A stretch of 64,000 nt of DNA, taken from positions 6,106,535 through 6,170,534 of the forward strand of contig NC_084471.1 in the NCBI RefSeq assembly GCF_027409185.1, in the 5' to 3' direction. The position numbers and the translations under genes are program-made. Shown piece after piece: positions 12,901 to 22,640 of this stretch (position 1 is the stretch's first letter; the number at the start of each line of letters is the position of its first letter). The notes below the pieces were generated by a model that searched no databases, was not told where the DNA came from, and saw nothing but the letters and a program-made list of their open reading frames with translations. Source of the DNA: Cynocephalus volans. Its lineage: Eukaryota; Chordata; Mammalia; Dermoptera; Cynocephalidae.

Positions 12901-15177
12901 GTGGGTCTAGGCTCTTCCAAGCCCGAACTCGGAAAAGAGGGGCCCTGGGACTGCTCCTGTGTATAGGGCAGTTGCTGCTGGGGGGAAGCATCTCCAGGCC
13001 CCGTGCATCTAGCCAGGTCCACTGGCTCCTACAGGAGGATGGCATGGGCCTCAGTTCCAGCTCTCCCTATGGCCCAGCCACTACTTAGTGGCCCTTCCCA
13101 GTGGGACCTGTCCTTCCTTTCCTAGTCAAAGAAGAAGAGAAGCAGAAGCTGCTGCAACGAGGCAGTGAGCTGCAGAACGAGCATCAGCAGCTGGAGGAGC
13201 AGGACCGGCGGCTGGCCTTGGCAGTGAAGGTGCGCACCGGGGGTAGGCAGGATTCTGCCCTTAGAACCACCAGATGTAGGTCCAGACCTTTATCGTCTGG
13301 TTACTGAGGCCCAGGAAGAAAACAGGCTGACCAGGCATCACTCAGCCAGTCAGTAAGTGGAGAACATAGCTCTGTGACTCACTCAACAAATATTTCTCAA
13401 GCAATTTAGAACATCCTGGCTCTGCCTCTTCTCAGCTCTGTAACCTTGGCAAGCCACTGACCTCTGAATCTCAGTTTTCTCTTGTGTAAAGTGAACATAA
13501 TTCCTCCTCTGTAGGGTAATGATAGACAAGATGATGAAGATGGTGATGGTGATGATGATTGTGGTGATGGTGATGATGGTGGTGGTGATGGTGATGATGG
13601 CGATGGTGGTGGTGGGATGGTGATGTTGATGGTGGTGATGATGGTGATGTTGATGATGGTGATGTTGATGGTGATGATGGTGAGGATGGTGATGGTGGTG
13701 GTGGTGGTGGTGGTGATGGTGTTGATGGTGATGGTGATGGTGATGTTGATGGTGATGATGGTGATGGTGGTGGTGGGATGGTGGTGATGATGATGGTGAT
13801 GTTGATGGTGGTGATGGTGGTGGTGGTGGTGGTGATGGTGTTGATGGTGATGGTGATGGTGATGGTGATAATGGTGATGGTGGTGGTGGGATGGTGGTGA
13901 TGATGATGATGGTGATGTTGATGGTGGTGATGGTGGTGATGGTGATGGTATGATGATGATGATGGTGGTGATGGTGATGCTGATGGTGGTGGTGATGTTG
14001 ATAGTGGTGATGCTGATGGTGGTGATGTTGATGGTGGTGATGGTGGTGGTAGTGATGGTGGTGATGGTGGTGGTGGTGGTGGTGATGGTGGTGGTGGTGA
14101 TGGTGATGGTGGTGATGTTGATGGTGGTGATGATGGTGGTGATGATGGTGATGGTGATGATAGTGATGGTGGTGATGATGATGGTGATGGTGGTGATGGT
14201 GATGGTGATGGTTATGGTGGTGGTGATGGTGATGATGGTGATGGTGATGGTGATGATGGTGATGATGTTGGTGATGATGATGATCATGGTGATGGTGATG
14301 ATGATGATTGTGGTGATTGTTGTGATGATGATGGCGATGATGATGGTGATGGTTATGGTGGTGGTGATGGTGATGATAACAGCAGTGCTGGGCTCTGGGA
14401 AAGCTCTGTAAATGCAGTATCTCATTTAGTCCCCTTGAGAACTCTATGAAGGGGCTCTGTGATTATTCCTATTTTAGTTTTGGAAACAGTCTCAGGGAGG
14501 TTGTTATTTGCCTGAGCAGCATTTGAAGTAGAGCAGACTGACATGATGTGTATGGGCATCAGTCTTTACTTCTTTTCCATATTGCTGGAAAAGGACAGGA
14601 AAGGCTGGAAAAGGACAGGCCACACAGAAGGCAGGAGAAAGGGCAGTTGACTGGCCGGTGGCCAGAGGTCTTCCATAGCTGCTGCATTCCACCATCAGGA
14701 GGAGGGAGTCATGGTCAGACAGAAAGCCTCACAGCCAAAAGGGGAACATCCCCACGCTGCTGCACAAGCACACATTTTGTAGCCCTGGGTCTGGCTGCTA
14801 TTTAATTCCATGTTTTGCTGCTGTCTCATCTCTTTAAGGTCGCTGCAGTGGAGGGGAGGAGAGGCTTTGGGAGAGAGGGCCAAGGGGATTGCTGCCTCAG
14901 GATGCCTGCAGAGCTGAATTCTGAGACCCTTTTCTCTGACCCCTTCTGCCCCCAACAGAAATGCCTGGAGCTTAAGACGAGCCTGCTGGCCCGCCAGAAG
15001 GGCACCCAGTCATCCCTGGACCGCCTCCGGAGCCTTCTGAGACTGATACAGGGCGAGCAGATGCTCCAGGTCACCATGAGGACCAGCAGCCCTGCCCCAC
15101 TGCTGGCTGGGCCCTGGACCAAGCCCCCAGCAGCAGCCATGCACTCCGCCTTCCAGCACCCCCCGGGCCACAACTGA
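3942..15177 (+). CDS. PHF21B: PHF21B, PHD finger protein 21B, 3' coding half (8 exons)
   Basis: The joined exons (52+77+55+23+159+76+104+219 nt) give one open frame of 254 codons plus TGA, with matching phases at every junction. In order it encodes the [11 protein letters not shown] segment, a basic stretch (KRQERKRR), a C4HC3 PHD finger, the [19 protein letters not shown] linker and a leucine-rich coiled coil ending in GHN. This is the conserved C-terminal half of the PHF21A/PHF21B (BHC80) family. PHF21A belongs to the LSD1-CoREST histone demethylase complex and its PHD reads H3 unmodified at K4. PHF21B is the nuclear paralogue, so a similar chromatin role is inferred. The human protein is about 530 residues as I recall, so roughly 275 residues lie in exons left of the window. 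ARHGAP8 converges from the right. The B paralogue is chosen over PHF21A on wording of the tail and on synteny with ARHGAP8. Confidence 0.93.
3994..6325 (+). other. PHF21B: PHF21B intron with several MIR copies
   Basis: GT-AG intron. It contains MIR-like segments at about 4320-4480 (plus), 4540-4700 (minus), 4890-5000 (minus) and 5352-5560 (plus). These are recognised by the MIR core phrases around 'ctgggtgaccttgggcaag' and its complement 'caaggtcacacagc'. The several open frames of up to 234 codons here are GC-rich chance frames. Confidence 0.7.
6326..6402 (+). CDS. PHF21B: PHF21B coding exon (basic KRQERKRR segment)
   Basis: 77-nt exon between tttccag and GAG|gtgggt. It encodes [20 protein letters not shown] and then GLLETE, a basic patch (possible nuclear-localisation or DNA-contact segment, inferred) conserved with PHF21A. 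It ends in phase 0. Confidence 0.93.
7668..7722 (+). CDS. PHF21B: PHF21B coding exon ([12 protein letters not shown])
   Basis: 55-nt exon between cccctgcag and GAG|gtaagc. It encodes [18 protein letters not shown] and leaves one base that the 23-nt microexon completes to Ala. This segment replaces the AT-hook-bearing part of PHF21A; no AT-hook is seen here. Confidence 0.9.
9305..9327 (+). CDS. PHF21B: PHF21B 23-nt microexon (TEDPCWK)
   Basis: 23-nt exon between a 'cttccctgtgctag' acceptor and AAG|gtacgt. It gives TEDPCWK just ahead of the PHD finger, matching the SED-CWK stretch of the family. It enters in phase 1 and leaves in phase 0, so skipping it would shift the frame before the PHD finger. 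Confidence 0.88.
9328..11328 (+). other. PHF21B: PHF21B intron with MIR fragments
   Basis: GT-AG intron. MIR-like segments lie at about 9595-9690 and 10080-10200 on plus, and 10640-10790 on minus. No other gene signal is seen. Confidence 0.65.
11329..11487 (+). CDS. PHF21B: PHF21B exon encoding the PHD finger
   Basis: 159-nt exon (53 codons, phase 0 at both ends) between tctctttcag and AAG|gtatgc. It holds the whole PHD zinc finger: Cys pairs in HCAAC and PCGTC, His-x2-Cys in HLGC and a final C-x2-C in LCPKC, with the aromatic residue (MWLC) before the last pair. All eight zinc ligands are present, so the domain looks intact. Confidence 0.96.
11488..12723 (+). other. PHF21B: PHF21B intron with MER20-like and L1 remnants
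   Basis: About 11590-11712 carries the phrases of a MER20-type hAT element (a 'cttggcacaattgacatttt' head and a 'gtagcagcatctctgccttc' body). About 11750-12040 resembles an old plus-strand L1 3' region. The rest is unique intron sequence. Confidence 0.6.
12724..12799 (+). CDS. PHF21B: PHF21B coding exon ([19 protein letters not shown])
   Basis: 76-nt exon between cctgccag and ACAG|gtaagg. It encodes the linker after the PHD finger, nearly invariant in the PHF21 family, and leaves one base that joins the next exon to form Val. Confidence 0.95.
13126..13229 (+). CDS. PHF21B: PHF21B exon, first half of the coiled coil
   Basis: 104-nt exon between tttcctag and AAG|gtgcgc. It encodes a charged heptad-patterned helix ([20 protein letters not shown] and onward) rich in Leu, Glu and Gln, typical of the coiled coil used by BHC80-type proteins for association. 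It ends in phase 0. Confidence 0.95.
13530..14378 (+). repeat. TGATGG/TGATGT minisatellite, about 850 bp, in a PHF21B intron
   Basis: A compound array of TGATGG, TGATGT and GGT units with almost no C on the plus strand. Higher-order repetition is visible: the phrase ggtgggatgg recurs at 13611, 13772 and 13885, the last two 113 bp apart inside near-identical blocks. It sits downstream of a MIR-like segment (13390-13530), whose ATGATAGA-type end may have seeded it. The reverse strand gives a long Ile/Thr/His frame and the plus strand a Met/Val frame; both are artefacts of the repeat. Confidence 0.95.
14959..15177 (+). CDS. PHF21B: PHF21B terminal coding exon with stop
   Basis: 219-nt coding part after ccccaacag, ending in TGA at 15175-15177. 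It encodes the second half of the leucine-rich helix ([20 protein letters not shown] onward, through LLRLIQGEQ) and a Pro/Ala/His-rich tail ending GHN. The tail wording is what favours PHF21B over PHF21A. Confidence 0.95.
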   Translation, partial: KCLELKTSLLARQKGTQSSLDRLRSLLRLIQGEQMLQVTMRTSSPAPLLAGPWTKPPAAAMHSAFQHPPGHN

Positions 15178-15282
15178 CCCCACGGGACCTGCCTTCACAC
15201 CCATGGACAGTTACAGGGACCCTGCTTATGCGACCTGGGGGTTCTGTCGGCCTTAATTCACAAACATTGAATTTTAGACAAA

Positions 15283-15288
15283 AATAAA
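15283..15288 (+). terminator. PHF21B: Proximal AATAAA signal of PHF21B
   Basis: Canonical AATAAA 106 nt after the stop codon. No strong GU-rich element follows at once, so its use is uncertain. Confidence 0.4.
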
Positions 15289-16486
15289 ACCAGACAGAGA
15301 CAGAGGAGAGAAGGAAGAAGGATCTGGGCAGGAGTCCCAGGGCTGGGACCAGGTGAAGTTAGAGACCTGCACCCTTCACATTCAGAGGGGATGCCCAGAA
15401 GCCAGGTGGGGGTGTGATGGGCCCAGGGAACGTAGGCAGCCCCCACTCATGGCTGCCCGGACCTCCAGCTTCCAGACCCAGCCCTCTCCATGGCCTCGTG
15501 CTGCCCCCGTGGGAGAAGGAGGCTGAGGCGTGGAGGGGAAGCCAGTACCCTGCACAGTGTCCGTGGAAGGGAAGGGAGCAGCAGGGCACGGAAACAGAGC
15601 TGAGTAGCAGGGGTAGCGGGCTGAGTGCCAGGCCGGGAGTGGGTAGAAGCCTAGGTAGTTCGCCACCTGCTCTTGGGGCACAGGGGCGCTCCAGGCCTGG
15701 GGCATCCCCACCGTCCAGAGCCGTGGGCCCCTTTCCCTCAGTGTTACCAGGGCTGAAAGGAGCTCTGCACGGCGCGTCCCCAGGTGCCTGCGCTGGGGCC
15801 TTCCACGGTCACCTCCTTCCTGTTGCTAGCCTTTGGGACTCATTTTGCTCTCGAAGTATTCTTCTGATGGAAATTCTGGGCAAGATGGAGCCACAGCCAT
15901 GCAGGGGAGGCTTTGGCAGTTTTTCTGTTTGGAGCTGAATCCTTCAACTTACGACTGAAGCCTTTTATTTTCTCCTTTCGAAGAGCCCATAAGTATTCCA
16001 CTCCTCCTCTCTTGCCAGTACAGACACTATGCCAAAAAATAACTTTACATTTTTGTACGGCGTTTTTATTGTATGTATTTAATGTGAAGGGGACACCCGC
16101 TCACTTCTTTTTCTGCTTTTAGTCGTCTCTGCTTCAAGGTACGAATGGGAAAATCTCCCCTTGGGGAGGCTGGCCAAACTGGGGAGATCCAGGGGTTCTT
16201 TAAAGAACTGGGGTGGAGGGTGGGGGAGGGAGAGTGGACGGTGGCCTCAGGAGGGTTTGGCCTTCAGAGACTTGAGTGTCCCCTTTTCTTGCTGTCTCCT
16301 TGCGTTAGCAGAGAGCCATGGGTTTCATGCCTCTAGCCAGGGCTGCTGCATCCCCGGGGGCCGTGCTGGCTCCTCATGCCCACCAGCTTCTCCAGTCCCG
16401 AGGGACTTAGCACAACAGGATAAGCGCCCAGGAGCCCAGGGCTCCCGCCCTGAGCATATCACACGGTGCCGAATTGCATTGAACAC

Positions 16487-16539
16487 GTGTGTGCGTGTGT
16501 GCACATGGCCGTGCCCACAGCTAGCACGCACGCACACGC
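16487..16539 (+). repeat. Inverted repeat / RNA hairpin in PHF21B 3'UTR
   Basis: Left arm 16487-16502 (gtgtgtgcgtgtgtgc) and right arm 16524-16539 (gcacgcacgcacacgc) pair over all 16 positions in RNA (14 Watson-Crick, 2 G-U), with a 21-nt loop at 16503-16523. Confidence 0.8.
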
Positions 16540-17009
16540 AGGTGCAGAGCAAGGAGGCGGGCCGAACCCGCCACGGACTGCCACGGCCCTCCTGTCATTT
16601 TCACGACTCCGGGAGAAACTGTGCTGTACGATACAGATCTATTTTAATACACTTAACACTGGGTTAAACAAGATTTTTATATTCTTTTATTGAGCAAAGT
16701 GAACTGTGCAAGGCACACGTGCTATATATTGGTTACTCTCTATGCCAGTTATGCATTACCGCGTGGCTTGCGATGTACGTCTTCAGGTTCCTTTTATGTT
16801 GGTTTGTTTTTCTTCTCGGATGGATCGAGTTAAATTTTTAAAAACTGTAATGGGAGGATATGAAAGGTTGGACCCGGGAGGGGTAGCTGCCGATGTGTCT
16901 TGAGACTGTTAGTTTTTTTGGACCAAGGAGGACCGTCCAGTGGATAGTGAGGATAGAGAAAAAGTGTTTGTCTTAAATATGCCAATGTAGTTTTCCTTCT
17001 GTATGATGC

Positions 17010-17015
17010 ATTAAA
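17010..17015 (+). terminator. PHF21B: Distal ATTAAA polyadenylation signal of PHF21B
   Basis: ATTAAA followed about 25 nt later by a GU-rich element. It marks the likely end of the gene before repeat-rich intergenic DNA. Confidence 0.7.
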
Positions 17016-17033
17016 CTCGATTGATGATTTCAA

Positions 17034-17904
17034 AGCCCCGTGGTTTTGGAGTCCTTTCCTTCAGCGGAGAGGCCCCTGGAAGTGCCCGGGGCAGCCAGGT
17101 GATCATTGGAGAGGTGAGAAATCAGGGTCCTGTTCCTGCCCGGGGAGGGAGGGAGGCAGGTGAGAGCTCACGGTGCCCTCCACACGTGGGTCCCCCCTGC
17201 AGCCCCCAGAGGTAGCAGGTGTGCCTGTTAGGGCCAGGATTGATGGCAGAAAGACAGAAACCCACCAGGCCAGTCACTGTGCAGAACCCAGAGGCACGCC
17301 CGCCTGCTCCCTTGTTCGGTCCTGCTTCTCTGTGTGTCGACGTCACTGCTCTTTCTCCTTCCCAGGCAGGGAGGCACACGAGCTCCCACAGCCACCCTGG
17401 GCTTAATCCTCAGCCTTTCAAGAGAGCAGCCAAACGGGGGAGTCAGACCCTGAGTCCTAGCTCCTGACACTGTGCAGAGGGCCTCTGATTGGCCCAGAGG
17501 GTCAGGGCACACCCCCAGACAAGCAGCTGTGGCCAGAGGGTGGTGTCAAATGCTGAAGTGACTGCACACTGGAGTCCAGGGGACAGAGAGGCGGGAGAGT
17601 GGGCAGGCCTGGACAGCCTACCCAGCAAGGTCTGCCACAGTGCCATCCACATTCACAGCTTACCCAGCGGCATGCATCTGGGAGGCCCGGATCTCAAGTG
17701 GGCTCTGCCTGCCCCGCTGCACACACTCCCTCCCTCTGCCCACCTGAGCAGTCTTCACGGCCTCATCCCAGGTGCCCAGAGCGGTGCTGGTTCCCCTGAG
17801 TGTCACTCAGAAGATCTGCTCGTACTCAGCACCCCCCAGTTTACTCCTGTTCTCTTGGATCCTTTTCAATCACCTCCACACACTCCATTACTCCTCCAGA
17901 ACTG
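17034..17904. other. Intergenic, unique
   Basis: GC-rich sequence between the PHF21B end and an L2 element. No gene, exon or clear repeat was recognised. Confidence 0.5.
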
Positions 17905-18975
17905 CCCAGCTCAGGGTCAGTAGTGACCACCCGTGACCAAATCCAGTGGGTGCTCTTGGTCATCCCCTGGACCTCTCAGGGCCACGTGACACATCGACCA
18001 CACCTCCTATTGCAGGAGGTTCCCAGGACCCCCACCCCTGTCTTGTGGCTCCCTTCTCTCTGTCCCAGGTTTTCCTCTCTCCTGCCTGATCACTTTGTGC
18101 TTGCAGGAGGCCCCAGGTCTATGCTCCCAGCTCTGCTCTCTCTTTCTGAATTCCTTGGCTGACCTTATCTCTCCTCCTGGCTTTTTGTCTCTGTGCTGGT
18201 GGTTGTCTACAGCTGTCTCCGCTGGCTGGCAGCAGGTGTCTCAAACTCCACATGGTCTCCACCAGGCCAGCCCCTCCAGCACCTTCCCCAGCTCAGACTT
18301 CCTGATATGAGGGTCAGCACCCCAGAGTCACCCTTGGCACCTCCCTGTCACTCTCCACACCAGGGTGTTGGCAAATCCAGCAGCTACAGCATCACTTTGG
18401 TCTCAGCTCCAGCGTCTCACCTGGATTACTGCAGCCTCTTCTCAACCCAGCAGCTGGTGTGGTGGTGACTGTTAATCCTGCTGCCGCTCCCCCTCTGTTT
18501 GGCAAAAGCTAAAGTCCTTACTTTGCTTACCTTCCTGGTGGTCTCCAGGGCCACATAGCCCTGCGTGCTCTGGCCTCTTTGGTTCATTTCCTGTTCCTCT
18601 CCACTGTTCTGGCCTCCTTGCTCCCCCTTGAACCCACTAGGCCTGCTCCTACCGCAGGGCCTTTGCACGTGCTGTGCCCTACCCAGCCTGCTTCTCTCCA
18701 GCTGTCTCCCTGACTGGCCCCCCACCTTGCTGCAGGACTGGACCTTGACCACAGTCTGCACTCAGTGCAGCGTTCCCAGTCACCTCGCCAGGACTTCAGC
18801 ATTGCCATCCCTCTTCCCTGAGACTGTTTACAACCTATTATAATGCGCCATTTATGCTTTCTTCCGTGTGTCTCGGGAAGGCAGGCGGTTGCTCAGTTCT
18901 GCTCACCAAATCCCAGTGTCTGGAACACACCTGCACACGGTGCTCAGTATAAATATTTGTGGAGTAAATGCAGGA
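17905..18975 (+). repeat. L2 (LINE2) 3' fragment
   Basis: Plus-strand L2. The 5' part matches the end of the L2 reverse-transcriptase region (phrase around 17970-18010). The 3' part carries the familiar 'gcagggcctttgcac' phrase at about 18655 and ends near 'aaatatttgtggagtaaatg'. It is heavily decayed with no usable frame. Confidence 0.8.
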
Positions 18976-19635
18976 GCCTTTTGAGGGTCAGAGCTGCGGG
19001 CCCCCCGGCTGCCTTGTCCTAGTTCAGGGCCCTCCCCGGGGGATCCCTTCCCCCACCCCAGCTTCCGGGTCCAGCTGCCAGGTGAGGCTGGCCGGGTGGC
19101 TGAGCAAGCTGAGGCCTGAAAGCGACGGAGCTTGCTGAGATCCCACAGTGTCTGACTGGGTGCACCTGGACCCCACCTGGTCCTTGTCCTCAAATCTACC
19201 ACCAAGAGACAGGGCCTGGGGGCAGTGCATGTGGATTAGCCCCTTGACTGTGTCAGGCATTCCCTCCAAAGCACCCCTCATGGCTCTGCTACTCCACCCC
19301 AGTGTCAGGAGCTCTCTCCCTCCTTCCCAGGGAAGCCCCCTCCAGGGGACATCTTGAAAGGGGTCATTAGAAAGGGGGTCCCAAAGCGTGCAGATGCCTG
19401 CCACTTGAAGCTTCTTGCACCCTACCCCTCAGCACCCAGGTGACCCTGCACCAGGACAGCCCTCAGGTTGGGACAGTGGTCACTCCAGCTCCATCTGACC
19501 CAGCCCCTGGGGAGCAGGGGCCCCAGGGTCAGGAGACCCCAGGGCAGGCCATTGGGATGGCTACCCAGAGGCTTCCTGCTCATGCAGCTGCAGTGAAGGG
19601 GACTCACTCCTTGTCAGAGGGCTCTGACCACTGAG
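18976..19635. other. Intergenic, unique
   Basis: GC-rich unique sequence between the L2 and the MLT1 cluster. I see no gene. Confidence 0.45.
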
Positions 19636-20033
19636 ACACTGGCTTAATTTCCTGGGACTGCTGTAACGAAGAACCAAAGACTGGGTGGCTTAAACAACAG
19701 AAATGTATCATCTCAGTTCTGGAGGTGGAAGTCCAGGGTCAAGGTGTCAGCAGGGTTGGTTCCTTCTGAGGCTGTGAAGAAAAATCTGTTCCGCGGCTCT
19801 CTCCCAGCTGCTGGTGATTTGCTGGCGACATTTACTGTTCCTTGACATGAAGCATCCCCCAATCTCTGCCTCTGTCTTCACATGGCCTTCTCCCTGTGTG
19901 CGTGTCTGTGTCCAAATGTCCCCTTTTTATAAGGACACTGTCATATTAGATTAGGGCCCACCCTAATGATCTCATCTCAACTTGATTATCTTGGGGTTAG
20001 TACTTCATCCTTTGTGGGGACACAATTCAGTCC
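19636..20033 (-). mobile_element. MLT1-type (MaLR) LTR
   Basis: Reverse-complement MLT1 phrases: 'gactgggtggcttaaacaac', 'ctggaggtggaagtcc', 'agggcccaccctaatga' and a final 'gggacacaattcag'. It abuts the head of the next, oppositely oriented copy. Confidence 0.8.
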
Positions 20034-20370
20034 TGCTATGGTTTGAGTGTGTCTTCTCCAAAATGCCAGTGTTGCCCACGTGACAGTGTTAAGAGGCAAG
20101 GCCTTTAAGAGGTGATTAGGCTGTGAGGGCTTCTCCTTCGTGAATGGGATTAGGTGTCTTGTAAAGGGGATTGACGGAGAGACGCAGCAATCCCCACATC
20201 CAGAAGAACCATCTTGGAGGCAGAGAACAGCCCTCACCAGACACCAAACCTGCTGGTGCCTTGATCTTGGACTTCCCAGCCTCCAGAACTGTGAAAAAAG
20301 TAATTTCTGCTCTTTTACCAGGCTGTGGTGTTTTGTTAGAGGAGCACAAATGGACTTGGGCAAACCCATA
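20034..20370 (+). mobile_element. MLT1-type (MaLR) LTR
   Basis: Begins TGCTATGGTTTGAGTG and includes 'ccttgatcttggacttccca' and 'gcctccagaactgtg', hallmarks of MLT1. It lies head to head with the preceding minus copy. Confidence 0.85.
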
Positions 20371-20477
20371 ACAAACACATTTCCTTGGGCTGCCTGAAAT
20401 CTGCTTCTCTGTGGCTTGTGCTCTCTGGAACCCTCAGAGCTGCCCCATCTGCCCCTCTGCCCCGCATGGCCTGCAGG

Positions 20478-20815
20478 GTGGGTTGGCTATAATGAAATAC
20501 CTTAAACTAGGTATTTTATAAACAACAAATTTATTTCGCACCGTTGAGCCTGGGAAGTACAAGGTCAACGCGTGGGCAGATTCTGAGTCTGGTGAGGGCT
20601 TGCTCCTCATAGATGGCACCATGTTGCTGCATCCTCGCATGGCAGAAAGGCAAAAGGGACAAACAGGCTCCCATTGATAAGGGCACTAATCCCATTCATG
20701 AAGGTGGGGCCCTTATGACCTAATCACCTCCTAAAGGCCCACCTCTTAATACTGTTGCACTGGGGATTAAGTTTCGATGTAAATTTTGGAGGGGCACGTT
20801 CAGACCACTGCACTG
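20478..20815 (-). mobile_element. MLT1/MST-type (MaLR) LTR
   Basis: Reverse complement of an MLT1-like LTR: 'ttataaacaacaaatttatt', 'tctgagtctggtgagggct', 'gggcactaatcccattcatg' and 'gacctaatcacctcctaaa'. Confidence 0.8.
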
Positions 20816-21739
20816 GCACAGGCATTTCTGCACTCCTGGTGGTCAGAGCTGCCCTGGGAAGCAGTGCTCTGCTCCCATTTCACAGAGGAGTCAATGAGGC
20901 TCGGCAAGGTAGACCAGCTGGGATTCAAGTCCATACTCACCTGATCCCGATCTCCCTTCCTCCACCACACCAGATTGGATTATGCCCTCCCACGATCATG
21001 AGGGCAGGTCTTCTTCATTCGGTCTACAAATTTAAATTCTAATCTCTCTACAAACACCCTCACAGACACACCCAGAAATAATGCTTTACCTGCATCCCCT
21101 AACTGAGCAAGTTGACACATAGAATTAACCATCACAGTAAGTATCTACCCATAAACTGTAGGGTCTGGCATGTGACCTATGACAAAACAATACAAGCACC
21201 CCGATCCCCGAGCCAAGTTGATTTGATAAAGAATGGGCCACTTGACTCAAGCCAGGCCAGCAAGACGCCTCTCCAAGAATTGCACCGGGACCCTTAGGAG
21301 AGAGGCATCCAGCACTAAAGAAAGGCCCATAAGAGCCTGGAGCATCTGGGGACCATCTCTGTTATTTTTTAAAAAAGCCTTATCAATTATTTAAAGCCCC
21401 CGTTCCCTCTGCATACCCACTCCCCAGCCTCAGCCTATCTGCAGCCCCAGGGGTGTTTCCTGCTTGCCAGTGACTGTGGACCAGCTCTGCCCAGGCAACT
21501 CTGCAAACCCAGCCATTCAGAGGGCGGCAGCCACGCTTTCTCCAAAGAGGTCTGAGTCCCAGACTCGAGAGGGGGTTCCTCTTCCAAATTCTTCCTTCCT
21601 TGGGTATTCTCATGCAGCCCTAGGTATTCCTTAGAGATTACTTTCTACCCTCATAGTTATTACCCTGTTAGCTACTAATTGTTTATACTAGACTTTTTCT
21701 TTTCAAATTATTGCGTGGTTCCTGTTTCCTGATTGAAAC
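20816..21739. other. Intergenic
   Basis: Mixed unique sequence with a possible decayed LTR at about 20930-21130. No gene was recognised. Confidence 0.4.
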
Positions 21740-22114
21740 CTAGCTGACATACCTTATATCCTGAAAACTTACTAAATCTTCTTATTTGTTCTGGTAGCTG
21801 TTTTTTTAGATCCTTTAGGGTTTACCACATAAACAATTATATCATCTGCAAGTAGAGTCAGTTTTACTTCTCTCTCCCTAATTTTTATGCCTATTATTTT
21901 TCTTGCCTTATTGCAATAGCCAGGACCTCTACTACAATTTTGAATGAAAGTGGTGAGACTGAGCATCCTTGTCTTGATTCTGATTTTAGGGGGAAAGTTT
22001 CAATAATTTGACCATTAAATATGTTATTTAGTAGATTGAAGTTCCCTTCCATTCTTAGTTTGCTTAGATCTTTAAAAAATCAAAAATCATTTTTAAATGT
22101 GTTCTTTTTTCTTT

Positions 22115-22205
22115 TCTTTTGGTAGATGGCTGGTACAGGGATCAGTTCCTGGACCTTGTTTTTTATCAGCACCATGTTCTAACCAACTGAGCTAACCGGC
22201 CAGCC
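22115..22205 (-). mobile_element. tRNA-Ile-type SINE
   Basis: On the minus strand it starts with a tRNA-Ile-like head (ggccggttagctcagttgg, i.e. the A box) and ends in a pyrimidine tract on plus (A-tail). It is a retroposon and not a tRNA gene. Confidence 0.8.
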
Positions 22206-22640
22206 CCTTGTTTTTAAATTTTGTCAAATGCTTATACTACATCTATTTTTTAAACAATAGGGGCATCTCTTTTATTCTGTAAATATGGTGTTTTATATTT
22301 ATCTTCAAATGTTAAACCAACCTTGACATTCCTGGAATAAATTCTACTTGGTCAAGGTATAGTAAAAATTGCCTTATTTGATTTGCTAATATAAGTATTT
22401 TTATATTTTTATTTATGAGGAATATTGACCTATAGACTGCTTTTCTTTGCAATGTCTTTGTCAGATTATGGTATTAAACAAATTAGAAATGTCCTATTTT
22501 CTGAAAGAGGATCTTTATATGTGTTAGAATTTACCAGTGAAGCTGTCTGGGTCAGGAGTTTTACTTACGGGAAAGTTTTTTTTTTTTAATTTTGAAAATT
22601 TCAAAATTTTCAATGTGTTTAACATACAGGGCTATTCAAA

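Larger units (their letters stand above)
15178..17033 (+). other. PHF21B: PHF21B 3'UTR
   Basis: Runs from the stop codon to the predicted cleavage site about 18 nt after the ATTAAA at 17010. The distal part (16600-17030) is A/T-rich, free of recognised repeats and looks like a preserved mammalian 3'UTR. A GU-rich stretch (gtggttttgg) follows at about 17039, as expected downstream of a cleavage site. A proximal AATAAA at 15283 could give a much shorter UTR. Confidence 0.75.

Noticed and set aside
13406..14425. 339-codon minus-strand frame rich in Ile, Thr and His
   Set aside because: It is the complement of the TGATGG minisatellite; the repeat simply lacks stop triplets. The 153-codon plus-strand Met/Val frame is the same artefact.
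22589..22609. 21-bp A/T palindrome (aattttgaaa-a-tttcaaaatt)
   Set aside because: It is part of the old L1 and low in complexity, so it is likely chance.
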